From the NCBI GenBank assembly GCA_900550195.1, contig URRB01000001.1, positions 124,001-188,000 on the forward strand: a stretch of 64,000 nt of DNA, given 5' to 3'. The notes beneath the pieces are model-generated. The model saw only the letters and a program-made list of their open reading frames with translations. It made no database searches and was not told where the DNA came from. The position numbers were made by a program, and so were the translations under genes. Positions 15,819-24,713 of the stretch are shown piece after piece (position 1 is the stretch's first letter; each line of letters opens with the position of its first letter). The stretch comes from an uncultured Collinsella sp. Its GTDB lineage: Bacteria; Actinomycetota; Coriobacteriia; Coriobacteriales; Coriobacteriaceae.

Positions 15819-17570
15819 ATGGAAACGATCATCAACGTCGACGATGTCTCGTTCTCCTATGGCACGCAGACCGAGCAGGCGCTCAGCCACATCTCGCTCA
15901 GCGTGAACAAGGGAGATTTCATCGGCATCATCGGGCCCTCGGGCGTCGGCAAGTCCACGCTTGCCGCCTGCCTGTCGGGTGCCGTGCCCCACCACTACAC
16001 CGGCACGTTCTTTGGGGCCGTCATGGTTGACGGCCACGACACCTGCGAAGCCTCGCTCACCGACGTGTCGCAAATCGTCGGCAGTGTGCTGCAGGATATC
16101 GATACGCAGATGGTCGCTTCGATCGTCGAGGACGAGATGCTCTTTGGCCTCGAGAACTTTGGCGTTCCCCACGACAAGATCGAGCAGCGCTTGAGCGAAA
16201 CGCTCGAGACCGTCGGCATCAGCGACCAGCGTGACCGCGAGATCGCCACCCTCTCGGGCGGACAGAAGCAAAAGGTGGCCATCGCCGCCATCCTCGCCAT
16301 GCGTCCGCGCGTCTTGGTTCTCGACGAGCCCACCGCGGCACTCGACCCCGCCAGCTCCACGCTGGTCTTCGAGACGCTGCGTGAGGCAAACCGCACACTT
16401 GGAATCACCATCGTCGTCGTTGAGCAAAAGGTCGCCCTACTCTCGGAGTACTGCAACCGCGTGCTCGTGCTCAACCATGGCGAAATCGCGCTGCAGGGCG
16501 AGCCACACGAGGTCTTCGCGCATACCGACGAGCTCCGTGCCATCGGCGTCGACTGCCCTCGCGTCACGCGTATCTTCAATAGCCTCGAGGCCGATGGCCT
16601 GGTAAGCGGTACCCCCTGCTTGGATGTCGATGAGGCCGAGCGCCTGATTTCGGGCATCGTCGACCCCGCACACGCGGCCATCGAAGCCCAAGCGCCTGCC
16701 GGTTCCCCGCATGCGCCGTCGTTGCGCCCTCATGCCAAGGACGCAGAACCCGTACTCACCTTCGACCATGTTGAGTTTGCCTATCCCAATGGCGGCGCCG
16801 CCGTACACGACCTTAGCCTGACGCTCTATCCCGGCGAGCTCGTGGGCATCGTCGGCCAGAACGGTGCCGGCAAGACCACGCTCACCAAGCTGCTCACGGG
16901 TCTGCTCAAGCCCGCCTCGGGCAGCGTGCGCGTCACGGGACTGGATACTGCAACCGTCCCCACGAGCCGCATTGCCCGCGAGGTCGCAACCCTCTTCCAA
17001 AACCCCGACCGCCAGATCTGCAAGGACACCGTGCTCGACGAGGTCGCCTTTGGCCTGGAGCTTGCCGGCATCGACCGTGCCGAGGCGCTGCGTCGCGCCC
17101 AGCTCGTCATCGACCGCTTTGGCTTGCCGGCCGACGAGGCGCCCTTCTCGCTCTCGCGCGGTCAGCGACAAATGGTGGCGCTTGCCTCCGTCGTAGTGGT
17201 TGAGCCCAAGATCGTCGTGCTCGACGAGCCCACGAGCGGCCTTGATTACCGCGAGTGCATGACCGTCATGGAAACGGTGCGCACCATGGCCGAGCGCGGT
17301 TGCGCCGTTATCATGGTCTGCCACGATATGGAAGTCGTCTCGGATTTTGCCGAGCGCATTGTGGTAATGGCCGACGGTCGCATCCTCGACCGCGGCCGCA
17401 CGCACGAGCTATTCTCGAACATCGATCTCATGCGGCGTGCCTACGTGGAGCCTCCCCAGGTTATTGAGCTCTCGCGCCGTCTGGCATCTTCCGTCTCGAC
17501 CGCTTTTGCGCAGGTGAGCGAGGTCTCCGATGTCGTTCGAATTACCAAGGAGATGGTCCACCGTGGTTAA
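15819..17570 (+). CDS. Fused energy-coupling factor ATPase (EcfA1-EcfA2)
   Basis: Two ABC ATPase domains in one 583-aa chain powering an ECF transporter. Domain 1 (residues ~1-240) has Walker A GPSGVGKST, signature LSGGQKQK and Walker B VLVLDEPT. Domain 2 (from ~305) has GQNGAGKTT, a variant signature LSRGQRQ and VVLDEPTSG. In most ECF systems the two ATPases are separate genes; here they are fused by a ~60-residue linker. EcfT overlaps its 3' end. The module probably serves the upstream tryptophan S component and may also serve other S components encoded elsewhere. The ribosome site is weak (AAAGG). Confidence 0.92.
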   Translation: METIINVDDVSFSYGTQTEQALSHISLSVNKGDFIGIIGPSGVGKSTLAACLSGAVPHHYTGTFFGAVMVDGHDTCEASLTDVSQIVGSVLQDIDTQMVASIVEDEMLFGLENFGVPHDKIEQRLSETLETVGISDQRDREIATLSGGQKQKVAIAAILAMRPRVLVLDEPTAALDPASSTLVFETLREANRTLGITIVVVEQKVALLSEYCNRVLVLNHGEIALQGEPHEVFAHTDELRAIGVDCPRVTRIFNSLEADGLVSGTPCLDVDEAERLISGIVDPAHAAIEAQAPAGSPHAPSLRPHAKDAEPVLTFDHVEFAYPNGGAAVHDLSLTLYPGELVGIVGQNGAGKTTLTKLLTGLLKPASGSVRVTGLDTATVPTSRIAREVATLFQNPDRQICKDTVLDEVAFGLELAGIDRAEALRRAQLVIDRFGLPADEAPFSLSRGQRQMVALASVVVVEPKIVVLDEPTSGLDYRECMTVMETVRTMAERGCAVIMVCHDMEVVSDFAERIVVMADGRILDRGRTHELFSNIDLMRRAYVEPPQVIELSRRLASSVSTAFAQVSEVSDVVRITKEMVHRG

Positions 17571-18309
17571 CGTCATCGACTACATGCCGGGTGACACGCT
17601 GCTGCATCGCCTGAACCCCGTCGTCAAACTGGGCCTCGCCGCCGCCATCATCGTCGGCATCTTCTTGTCCGACACCTACGTGGCGCTGCTGGGCTTTTTG
17701 GCGCTCACCCTTGCCCTGGGTGCCTATGCGGGCGTCGTCAACCGCCTGTTCTCGCTGCTCAAGTTGCTGATTCCGCTCGCGCTTATCATGCTGGTGCTCC
17801 AGCTGGCCTTTATGCGCGATGGCAACGTGGTGTGGAGCTTTATCACCGACACGGGCCTCATCACGGGATCGAAGGCCTGTCTGCGCCTGCTGGGTGTGGC
17901 GTTACCACTCATCCTCATGCTCACGGTGACCAAGCTCAACGACCTTGCCAACGCCTGCGTCGAGGTGCTGCACGTGCCGTATCGCTATGCTTTCACTTTT
18001 ACCACGGCGCTGCGCTTCGTGCCGGTGTTTGGTCAAGAGATGAACGCCATCATGGAGGCGCAGACCGCACGCGGCGTCGAGTACGACACCAAGAACCCCA
18101 TCAAGAAGCTTAAGCTCATGCTGCCACTGTGCGTGCCACTGCTCATCTCGAGCGTGGGCAAGACCGATGCCACAGCCTTGGCGGCAGAACAGCGCGGCTT
18201 CTACCTGCGTACGCGCGCCAGCTCGTACAAGCGCTACCCCATCAAGGGCCTGGACATCGCCGTGCTCATCGTCAGCATCGCCCTCATCGCCATCGGCTTC
18301 CTGTTCTAG
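17563..18309 (+). CDS. ECF transporter transmembrane component EcfT
   Basis: A 248-aa membrane protein of the CbiQ/EcfT family that couples the ATPases to S components. The GTG at 17563 overlaps the last 8 nt of the ATPase gene and has AAGGAG about 10 nt upstream; an ATG at 17530 would overlap by 41 nt. It shows DYMPGDTLLHRLNP at the N-terminus, several membrane spans, and the cytoplasmic coupling segment with EAQTARGVEYD (Ala-Arg-Gly motif) near residue 180 and EQRGFYLR later. Confidence 0.92.
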   Translation: MVNVIDYMPGDTLLHRLNPVVKLGLAAAIIVGIFLSDTYVALLGFLALTLALGAYAGVVNRLFSLLKLLIPLALIMLVLQLAFMRDGNVVWSFITDTGLITGSKACLRLLGVALPLILMLTVTKLNDLANACVEVLHVPYRYAFTFTTALRFVPVFGQEMNAIMEAQTARGVEYDTKNPIKKLKLMLPLCVPLLISSVGKTDATALAAEQRGFYLRTRASSYKRYPIKGLDIAVLIVSIALIAIGFLF

Positions 18310-18339
18310 TTCACCACTGACAGCAACCGCCCAACGCAA

Positions 18340-18374
18340 AAGGCCTCGGCTCGCACCAAACGAGCCGAGGCCTT
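18340..18374. terminator. Bidirectional terminator after ecfT
   Basis: AAGGCCTCGGCTCG (18340-18353) pairs perfectly with CGAGCCGAGGCCTT (18361-18374); it serves ecfT and the convergent racemase gene. Confidence 0.88.
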
Positions 18375-18432
18375 ACTGTTTCACCAGATAAAACCTACCA
18401 AAATTAACCTGTCCCTTTTGACAGGTCGGAAG

Positions 18433-19179
18433 CTAGAGGCGGTAGGGAGCGCCGCTACGGATGATGGATTCGCGCACCAGGACATCCATGGCGTCGAGGG
18501 TGATCTCGGGCATCTCTCGGTACTTTTGCAACACCGAGAGCTCGGTGCAGGCCAGAATGACGCGGTCGCAGCCGCTACGGGCGAACTCCCACATCACGCG
18601 GTCGAACTTATCCATATCGGGCTCACGTCCGGCCTTCACATCATCGTAGATAAGCGACATCACATCGTTCTGACGTTTCTCGCTGGGATAGACGACCTCA
18701 ACACCCGCAGCCTTACATTCGCGGCCGTAGACGCCCGCGCCCACGGTGCCATCGGTGCCCATGATGCCGATCTTATGCACCGGCTCGGCCGGCATACTCA
18801 GGTTGGGGTCGAACTCACACTCCCCCATCACCGCACCGGCCAGAGCATAGCGCACCGACTCACGCGGCATGTGGATAATCGGCACCTTCGTAAACGACTG
18901 GATCTGGTCATAGAAGTAGTGTGACGTGTTGCAGGGAATGGCAATGTGTGCACAGCCCAGCGACTCGAGTGCCTGGGCGCACTCTTTCATGGTCGCCAGC
19001 AGTTTGGCATGCTCGCCGGTCTTAATGGCCAGCGTGCGGTCGGGCATGGTCGACTTGGAGAGTACCACCATGTCGATATGTTCCTGATCGCAGGCAGCAG
19101 CCGTATGACGCACCACCTGGTCGTAGTAATACGACGTGGCCTCGGCGCCCATGCCGCCGATAACTCCCAGCTTTTCCAT
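18433..19179 (-). CDS. Aspartate/glutamate racemase family protein
   Basis: A cofactor-independent amino-acid racemase of 248 aa, most likely aspartate racemase. It has LGVIGGMGAEATSYYYD at the N-terminus and the two catalytic cysteines in IPCNTSH (near residue 85) and LACTELS (near residue 200). The ATG at 19179 follows CCAAGGAGGCGGCG; longer upstream frames lack a site. It lies 84 nt downstream of an ATP-grasp ligase gene on the same strand. That pairing recalls the D-aspartate racemase/D-aspartate ligase pair of Enterococcus faecium, which supplies the peptidoglycan cross-bridge. Confidence 0.87.
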   Translation of the reverse strand: MEKLGVIGGMGAEATSYYYDQVVRHTAAACDQEHIDMVVLSKSTMPDRTLAIKTGEHAKLLATMKECAQALESLGCAHIAIPCNTSHYFYDQIQSFTKVPIIHMPRESVRYALAGAVMGECEFDPNLSMPAEPVHKIGIMGTDGTVGAGVYGRECKAAGVEVVYPSEKRQNDVMSLIYDDVKAGREPDMDKFDRVMWEFARSGCDRVILACTELSVLQKYREMPEITLDAMDVLVRESIIRSGAPYRL

Positions 19180-19263
19180 CGCCGCCTCCTTGGTGACGCT
19201 TGCGCAATTGCGCGTATCATACCCGCGCCCGCCCGATGCAAACCGGACGGGCGCCGCGCTCAT

Positions 19264-20520
19264 CTACTTGTAATACGTCTTGAACAGCTTAAAGTGGCGC
19301 AGCTTGGTGTGCCACATGCGCAGCCAGCGGTTAAAGACAAAGTCGCCCTTCATAAACGAAGGGTCGGCGCCCTTGCCTTCCTTGTCCAGGCGATGCACCT
19401 TAGCGCGCAGCTCGGGATCCTTGACGTACTTGTCGACGACGCCCATGGGGACGACCATCCACAGGGCCTCGTCCTGAGCCGTCACAAACTCCGGCTCAAA
19501 CGGACGGTTGAACACATACTCGTCCACCACATACTTGGCAACGTTAAAGCCGCTGTTGGTAACGTAGTAGTTGCTGCGGCCCTGGCGCGTGTTGAAATCG
19601 AAGAACTTAAACGAGCCGTCGCGCTCGTCGTACTTTACGTCAAAGTTGGAATAGCCCACAAAGTGAAGGTCCTCGAGCAACTTACGCACGCCGCCCATGA
19701 GCTCGTCGTTGGGCTCGGTAATGATACAGGCATGGTTGCCGACACCGTGGGGCTGATGCTCCTCGAGTAGCACATGGCCCAGGCACATCATGCGGACCTT
19801 ACCGTTGCGGTCGGAATAGCTGGTGAGCACGCGCATGTACTCGTCGTTGCCGGGCACGCGATCCTGCAAGATCAGGTCGTCGGTGTAGCCGCTGGCATAC
19901 GAGTCGCGAATGACCTGTTCCAGCTCGGCGCGGTCGGCAATCTCATAGGCCTTCTTCTGGCCCTCGAACTCATGCTGCCACCACATGATGCCGTCAGAAG
20001 GCTTCAGAATCATCGGGTAAGGAAAATCAATCTGGTCGAGCACTTCGGCAGGCGCCTCACCCTGGGCATTGAGCATCGCCTTGGTAAAGGTAAACGTGTG
20101 CGGATAGGGCACGCCATGCTTCTCGCACAGCTCGTAGAAGATCTCCTTCTTCTGGCACTGCTCGAGCATGCTGTAGGGCGCGTAGGGAGCGACGATGTTA
20201 TCCGCCAGCTCATGAGCATCCTTGGCTTGAGCCACGAGAGCGACATAGTTGTCGCCGCAGCCCACAAGGACAATAGTCTTGTCGGCATGCGCTTGGGCAA
20301 TGCCGTTGACGGTTTTGAGCATCACGGGCATGGTGTCGATATCCACGTTGGGCGTGTAGTCGATAATCTGGCTGCGGTACGCGGGACCCGTCTGATACTT
20401 GCCAAAGACCAGACTCTTGACCTGGTACTCCTCGTAGAAGGCGCGCGCCACCGAATAGGCGTTGATGTCGCCACCAAGCAGCACGGGAATGAACTCGCGC
20501 TCTGTAAATTGCAATGCCAT
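19264..20520 (-). CDS. ATP-grasp ligase, possibly D-aspartate ligase for peptidoglycan
   Basis: A 418-aa ATP-grasp carboxylate-amine ligase. The central region holds YPMILKPSDG (ATP-binding lysine, near residue 172), DLILQDRVPG and FKFFDFNTRQGRSNYYVT (metal-binding Asp/Asn). The overall length and order of motifs resemble the Asl-type D-aspartate ligases, and an Asp/Glu racemase gene is immediately downstream. That role is inference; other amino-acid ligases of the family remain possible. The ATG follows GATAGGAAGTTTCC. Confidence 0.75.
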   Translation of the reverse strand: MALQFTEREFIPVLLGGDINAYSVARAFYEEYQVKSLVFGKYQTGPAYRSQIIDYTPNVDIDTMPVMLKTVNGIAQAHADKTIVLVGCGDNYVALVAQAKDAHELADNIVAPYAPYSMLEQCQKKEIFYELCEKHGVPYPHTFTFTKAMLNAQGEAPAEVLDQIDFPYPMILKPSDGIMWWQHEFEGQKKAYEIADRAELEQVIRDSYASGYTDDLILQDRVPGNDEYMRVLTSYSDRNGKVRMMCLGHVLLEEHQPHGVGNHACIITEPNDELMGGVRKLLEDLHFVGYSNFDVKYDERDGSFKFFDFNTRQGRSNYYVTNSGFNVAKYVVDEYVFNRPFEPEFVTAQDEALWMVVPMGVVDKYVKDPELRAKVHRLDKEGKGADPSFMKGDFVFNRWLRMWHTKLRHFKLFKTYYK

Positions 20521-20742
20521 GGAAACTTCCTATCATGAACTGCCCACACAACGGGCGGTCTTTGCGCAACTGATTTATTCTAGCGCGCCAAGCCGCCGGC
20601 GCCCAAAGCTCCACCGTATCTATGGCAATCGACGTAATCGTCCAGCACGAAGACGGCGCCCACCGTTGTATGACAATGGGCAATGAACCTACCGTTGTTG
20701 TAGGATTCAGCGTATTGACATCTTCGAGCGAAAGGTGCACAC

Positions 20743-21375
20743 GTGCCCCAAGACCATCCGACCGATAATCCCATCCTCAATGCCGCGAGGCGCGAGCTGG
20801 CGGAACGTGCGAAAGCGACCGCTCCCCTGTGCACGGCAAACGACGCCTACAACGGACCCGCCCGCATCGTCTCGATCAACACGTCGGCACACAAGGGCAC
20901 GCGCAAGTCGCCCGTCGCCGACGGGCACGACACCGTTATAGAGCAATTTGGCCTCGCCTCCGACGCACACGCCGGGCATTGGCACCGCCAGGTTTCCTTT
21001 TTAGCTGCAGAGTCTATCCAGACGGCGCAGGCGCGCGGGCTCGATGTGCACGAGGGCGACTTCGGAGAGAACTTCACAACCCGGGGCATCAACCTGCTCT
21101 CGCTCCCCTTGGGCACACAGCTCAAGCTTGGCAGCGAGGTGCTTGTCGAAATCAGCCAAATCGGCAAGGTCTGCCACACACGCTGTGCCATCTACTATCT
21201 CGCCGGCGACTGCATCTTTCCCCACGAGGGCGTTTTTGGCGTGGCACTAAAGGGCGGAGAGGTCTACGCCGGCGACGATATCCAGGTAATCAAACTCGGC
21301 GACGGCACCTGTTCGTTCACCCCCGCCGAGGCCCTCGAAGAGATTGAGCAGGCTCGCCAGAAGGGCACGCTGTAG
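20743..21375 (+). CDS. MOSC-domain protein
   Basis: A 210-aa protein whose residues ~40-190 form a MOSC domain, the sulfur-carrier fold of molybdenum-cofactor sulfurase C-termini and YiiM-like enzymes. It shows GLASDAHAGHWHRQVSFL, EGDFGENFTT, SLPLGTQL and GKVCHTRCAIYY with the conserved Cys. The reaction is not determined; molybdopterin-linked or N-hydroxylated-base reduction roles are known for relatives. A GTG start with AAAGGTGCACAC upstream is used, because the frame has no good earlier ATG. Confidence 0.85.
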   Translation: MPQDHPTDNPILNAARRELAERAKATAPLCTANDAYNGPARIVSINTSAHKGTRKSPVADGHDTVIEQFGLASDAHAGHWHRQVSFLAAESIQTAQARGLDVHEGDFGENFTTRGINLLSLPLGTQLKLGSEVLVEISQIGKVCHTRCAIYYLAGDCIFPHEGVFGVALKGGEVYAGDDIQVIKLGDGTCSFTPAEALEEIEQARQKGTL

Positions 21376-21444
21376 TTATAAAACCCCACGTTGAGATGGC
21401 TTTTACAGCCCAAAACTCCTCTCAAACAGAGCTCTGTAACGTTA

Positions 21445-21550
21445 AAGTTGAACTCTATGGTTTCTCAACAATTCATCATAACTGCAGGTCAAAGCCAAAG
21501 CCTCAAGTTCAACTTGACCCTTTGGAACCTTTAAGGTTCAAGTTGAGGTC
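21445..21550. repeat. Cluster of AAGTTGAAC-type direct and inverted repeats
   Basis: The intergenic stretch before the secreted coiled-coil gene carries AAGTTGAAC (~21446), its complement GTTCAACTT (~21507) and GGTTCAAGTTGAGG (~21536). Spacing allows alternative hairpins or a multi-site operator. No gene is visible between 21376 and 21609. Confidence 0.45.
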
Positions 21551-21609
21551 GAAAGCAGTAGTAGAATACCGTTCGAACCATAACCTACGATTGATTGCAG
21601 AGGGACTGG

Positions 21610-22743
21610 ATGCAGCATTCGAATCATCGCACCGCAGCGCTCATTGCGTCGAAGCCGGCTCGCATCATCACGAGTGCCGCGCTCGCCGTTGCGCTGACGG
21701 CCACGCCGATGCTCTCCCCCGTTGCGGCGTATGCCGCCTCGCAGGCAACGCAGGACCAGCTTTCCGCAGCCCAGCAGAAGATCGAAGCCGCCACGAGCGC
21801 CTACAACGACGCCCGCACCAAACTCGATGACCTGCAAAAGCAGATTGACTCCAATGAGGCAAGCATCGAGGAAATCGAGGCCAAGCTTCCCGAGCAGCAG
21901 GCCAAGGCAAGCTCCGCCATGCGCGATCTGTACAAGTATCAGAAGGGCACCAATCCCATCGTGAGCTTCCTGGTCAACGCGCAGAGCCTGGGTGAGTTCA
22001 TCACGACCTGCAAATACACCAACCAGATCACGAGCTCGAGCGTCGACGAGATCGAACAGCTCAATAACATGCAAACCGAACTCGAGCAGAACAAGGCTGA
22101 GCTCCAGCAGGCCAAGTCTCAGCTTGAGGCAGAGCAGAAAAACGCCGAGGATGCGCTGGCGCAGGCCCAGCAGCTCCGCAGCGAGGCACAGGCAAAAGCC
22201 GAGCAGGAAAATGCCGCCGAGCTTGCCAAGCTTGAGGCCGATAAGGCCGCTGCCGCCGAGAAGCTCTCGGGCGAGGGCGTAAGCGGCAGCAATTCCAGCA
22301 GCCAGGCCACCAACACCAACACCACCATCGACACCACGGTGAACAACGCCAATACCGGTAGCTCCGATTACGATTCGTTCATTAATGAGTGGACGAGCCG
22401 CATCGACAATTATCTCGCCGGCTCCCCCATGGCAGGCCAGGGCTATAACTTTGCCGTCGCCGCTTGGAATACCGGTGTCGATCCCCGTTGGTCCCCCGCC
22501 ATCGCCTGCATCGAGAGCACCAAGGGCGCTTATTGCGCCAATTCTTACAACGCCTGGGGCTGGAGTGCACGTGGCGGCGGTTGGCGCAGCTTTGGCAGCT
22601 GGAGCGAGGGCATCTCCGCTCACGTTGCCTATCTGGGCGCCAACTACGGCTCCACCCTTACCCCGGCTGCGGCCAAAAAGTACTGCCCGCCCACGTGGCA
22701 GGACTGGTACAACAAAGTCGCCGCTCAGATGAACCGCATCTAA
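21610..22743 (+). CDS. Secreted coiled-coil protein with lysozyme-like C-terminal domain
   Basis: A 377-aa exported protein. The signal peptide covers residues ~1-43 (ends in AAYAAS). Residues ~45-215 are a long charged coiled coil of the PcsB/CwlO type (QATQDQLSAAQQKIEAA onward). A Ser/Asn/Thr linker follows to ~250. The C-terminal ~125 residues hold a lysozyme/glucosaminidase-like domain: WSPAIACIESTKGAYC with a candidate catalytic Glu, then NSYNAWGW, GSWSEGISAHVAYL and NYGSTLTP. Such proteins usually act in cell separation by cutting peptidoglycan. The ATG at 21610 has AGAGGG upstream; a TTG 15 nt earlier is less likely. Confidence 0.82.
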   Translation: MQHSNHRTAALIASKPARIITSAALAVALTATPMLSPVAAYAASQATQDQLSAAQQKIEAATSAYNDARTKLDDLQKQIDSNEASIEEIEAKLPEQQAKASSAMRDLYKYQKGTNPIVSFLVNAQSLGEFITTCKYTNQITSSSVDEIEQLNNMQTELEQNKAELQQAKSQLEAEQKNAEDALAQAQQLRSEAQAKAEQENAAELAKLEADKAAAAEKLSGEGVSGSNSSSQATNTNTTIDTTVNNANTGSSDYDSFINEWTSRIDNYLAGSPMAGQGYNFAVAAWNTGVDPRWSPAIACIESTKGAYCANSYNAWGWSARGGGWRSFGSWSEGISAHVAYLGANYGSTLTPAAAKKYCPPTWQDWYNKVAAQMNRI

Positions 22744-22780
22744 GTGCAACTGCAAAGGGCCCCAATAGGGCCCTTTTCTT

Positions 22781-24160
22781 TTAGGTAGCGGAGGTATCGA
22801 CGACGCCGGTCGCATTGGCAACCGCGACTATGACGATCATGCACAGGAGCAGCACACCCAATGCCTTGAGCCAGAGTTTCGCGAGTTTCTTGCCGCGATA
22901 GCTGTCGAGCAGTGCGAATCGCCGACGAAGACGGCGCTTATCGAGCAGCGCAAAATGCATAAGCACCATAAGACCATCGACAAAGAAAAAATACTCGATT
23001 ATGAGAAGCCACGTCGGGTAACTTTGGTTTGCTCCGGTGGGGTGAAAGACGGCAAAGTGACTTCCGGCAAAGAACACAAGCAGCGAGAAGCAGATGAGCG
23101 TATTCCAAATGCGCCCCAGAGACTCCGGAACGCGAGAGAGCAGACCACATGCAGCGGAGGCGGCAGGTCTAGGAAGCACTGTGGGGTTCTGGAGCCCTTG
23201 GGGCGTCAACACCGTCTCCGAGGCCGGAGTACGGACAAGCACAGGCGCAGGAGGCCGCACGGGGCGACTTAGATCGTATGCCGCGCGCGTCGCCCGTCCC
23301 AACGCTTCCGCGCTCGCAAAACGCTTGGCCGGGTCGAGCGCCATCGACATGCAGACGGCATCGGCAAGTGGAGTGGGAATGCCGCATGCCTCACATTGCT
23401 CGCGCATGTCGAGCCCTGGTTTAGGGTCGACTCCCGTCAAGCAAAAGAACAACAGGGCCCCAAGTGCGTAGACATCGCTGCGCACACTCGTCTGCCCAAA
23501 CCCATACTGCTCGGGCGGCGCATAGGGTCGCGTGCCAAACTTGACGGTGTCAGCATCGGCGCCATCGCGCCATACGCGCGCGATCCCCAGGTCGATAATC
23601 ACCAGCGATGAAAATGTCAGGCCGTCATCAGGCGTATAGTTGGCACCTGTCACGATGATATTCGACGGCTTGAGGTCGCGATGGATCACCGGCGCCGACG
23701 TCTCCCCCACCATTGCAAAACCGGCATGGAGCTCGCCCACGGCATCGCATAGGGCAGGATACAATTCACGCGCATAATCGGGGGTGGCTCCCAGACGGTC
23801 CACCAGCGCCCCGAGTGTCTCCCCTTCGATGTATTCCATAACCACGTTGAGCTCGTCGCCCACACGACGACAATCGACGATTCTGGGCAGGTGCTCAAAA
23901 CGCCTGACTGCCCGCTGAGCGGCAAACAGACGCTCGTATGCCCCGCCGATTTGAGCCGAAGCATCGATGCGTTTACGAACAAAGGGACCGAGCGAACCAC
24001 CGCCGGTTCCTTCAAAGTACACGAGCTCGGTTGTTTCAACGGACGAGCGCTTAAGTACACGCTCCACGCGATAGCTGTCGTCGCAATCGAGCGACGCCAG
24101 GTGCTCGGCAAGCGCTGCGGTCAGCTCGTCATCGGAATATGTTGGGGTCTGAGTATCCAT
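22781..24160 (-). CDS. Membrane-anchored Ser/Thr protein kinase
   Basis: An eukaryotic-like protein kinase with C-terminal membrane segments, about 459 aa. The catalytic loop HRDLKPSNI (near residue 165), a DLG in place of DFG (VIIDLGIAR), FGTRPYAPPEQYG (APE equivalent) and SDVYALGALLF are present. Two to three hydrophobic helices lie after residue ~355. No PASTA or other sensor domain is seen. Start uncertain: the ATG at 24160 has GGAGG very close; ATG at 24172 and a GTG at 24190 are alternatives. It follows an HTH-like gene, probably in one operon. Confidence 0.87.
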   Translation of the reverse strand: MDTQTPTYSDDELTAALAEHLASLDCDDSYRVERVLKRSSVETTELVYFEGTGGGSLGPFVRKRIDASAQIGGAYERLFAAQRAVRRFEHLPRIVDCRRVGDELNVVMEYIEGETLGALVDRLGATPDYARELYPALCDAVGELHAGFAMVGETSAPVIHRDLKPSNIIVTGANYTPDDGLTFSSLVIIDLGIARVWRDGADADTVKFGTRPYAPPEQYGFGQTSVRSDVYALGALLFFCLTGVDPKPGLDMREQCEACGIPTPLADAVCMSMALDPAKRFASAEALGRATRAAYDLSRPVRPPAPVLVRTPASETVLTPQGLQNPTVLPRPAASAACGLLSRVPESLGRIWNTLICFSLLVFFAGSHFAVFHPTGANQSYPTWLLIIEYFFFVDGLMVLMHFALLDKRRLRRRFALLDSYRGKKLAKLWLKALGVLLLCMIVIVAVANATGVVDTSAT

Positions 24161-24258
24161 AGCCTCCGTCATAGCGCAGGGCGCAGACACCCCATGGCAT
24201 CCGCGCCCCGTTCGTTTGCATCGTTGTTCGGCAGCTCCGCCGGCTCAGATATCAGCCG

Positions 24259-24681
24259 CTAACTCACCGTCTCCTCGCCAAAGCGATACAGCTCTTCATT
24301 GACCTTTTGGAGGCTACAGCCACGGTCGATGCAAAAGATGACAATCGCATCGCGACGGTCTTTACAGTTGAGGACGCTTGCCCCGGCAGCCGTCAAGGCG
24401 CGGTTGGTCTCCTTGAGCGTCAACGCCATCGCAAAGGCAATCTGCAGCACCTTATTGCGGCTCGGATGCCGCGCACCGGTAAAAATCTGATAACCAAAAG
24501 TCTCATTGAGGTCGGCCATGCGCACCACGCGCGAGCGCTCTAAGCCCTTTTCCTGCAGCAGCTGCTTAAGGTAGTCCGAAAGCGACGGGGCGGCAAAGTC
24601 GTGTTCTTTGATATAGCCATCGATGTTTGGCGCGTCGAGAAGCTCATTGAGCAACTCCTCGGTCAGCTTTTTATCGGGCAT
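24259..24681 (-). CDS. HTH-like protein paired with the Ser/Thr kinase
   Basis: A 140-aa soluble protein. Residues ~32-98 read like a degenerate XRE-type helix-turn-helix (SLSDYLKQLLQEKGLERSR, then DLNETFGYQIFTGARHPSRNKVLQIAFAM). A C-terminal ~35 residues contain CIDRGCSLQKVNEELY. Comparable short proteins often precede kinases of this kind, so it may be its partner or substrate. The ATG follows GGGGGAGGTGAAG. It lies upstream of the kinase by about 100 nt and downstream of the FxLYD gene by 32 nt. Confidence 0.65.
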   Translation of the reverse strand: MPDKKLTEELLNELLDAPNIDGYIKEHDFAAPSLSDYLKQLLQEKGLERSRVVRMADLNETFGYQIFTGARHPSRNKVLQIAFAMALTLKETNRALTAAGASVLNCKDRRDAIVIFCIDRGCSLQKVNEELYRFGEETVS

Positions 24682-24713
24682 ACGACTTCACCTCCCCCAG
24701 TGCATACAACATG

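Noticed and set aside
21560..21600. GTTCGAACC near 21571 as the T-loop of a tRNA
   Set aside because: No acceptor stem, anticodon arm or CCA-side pairing could be found around it.
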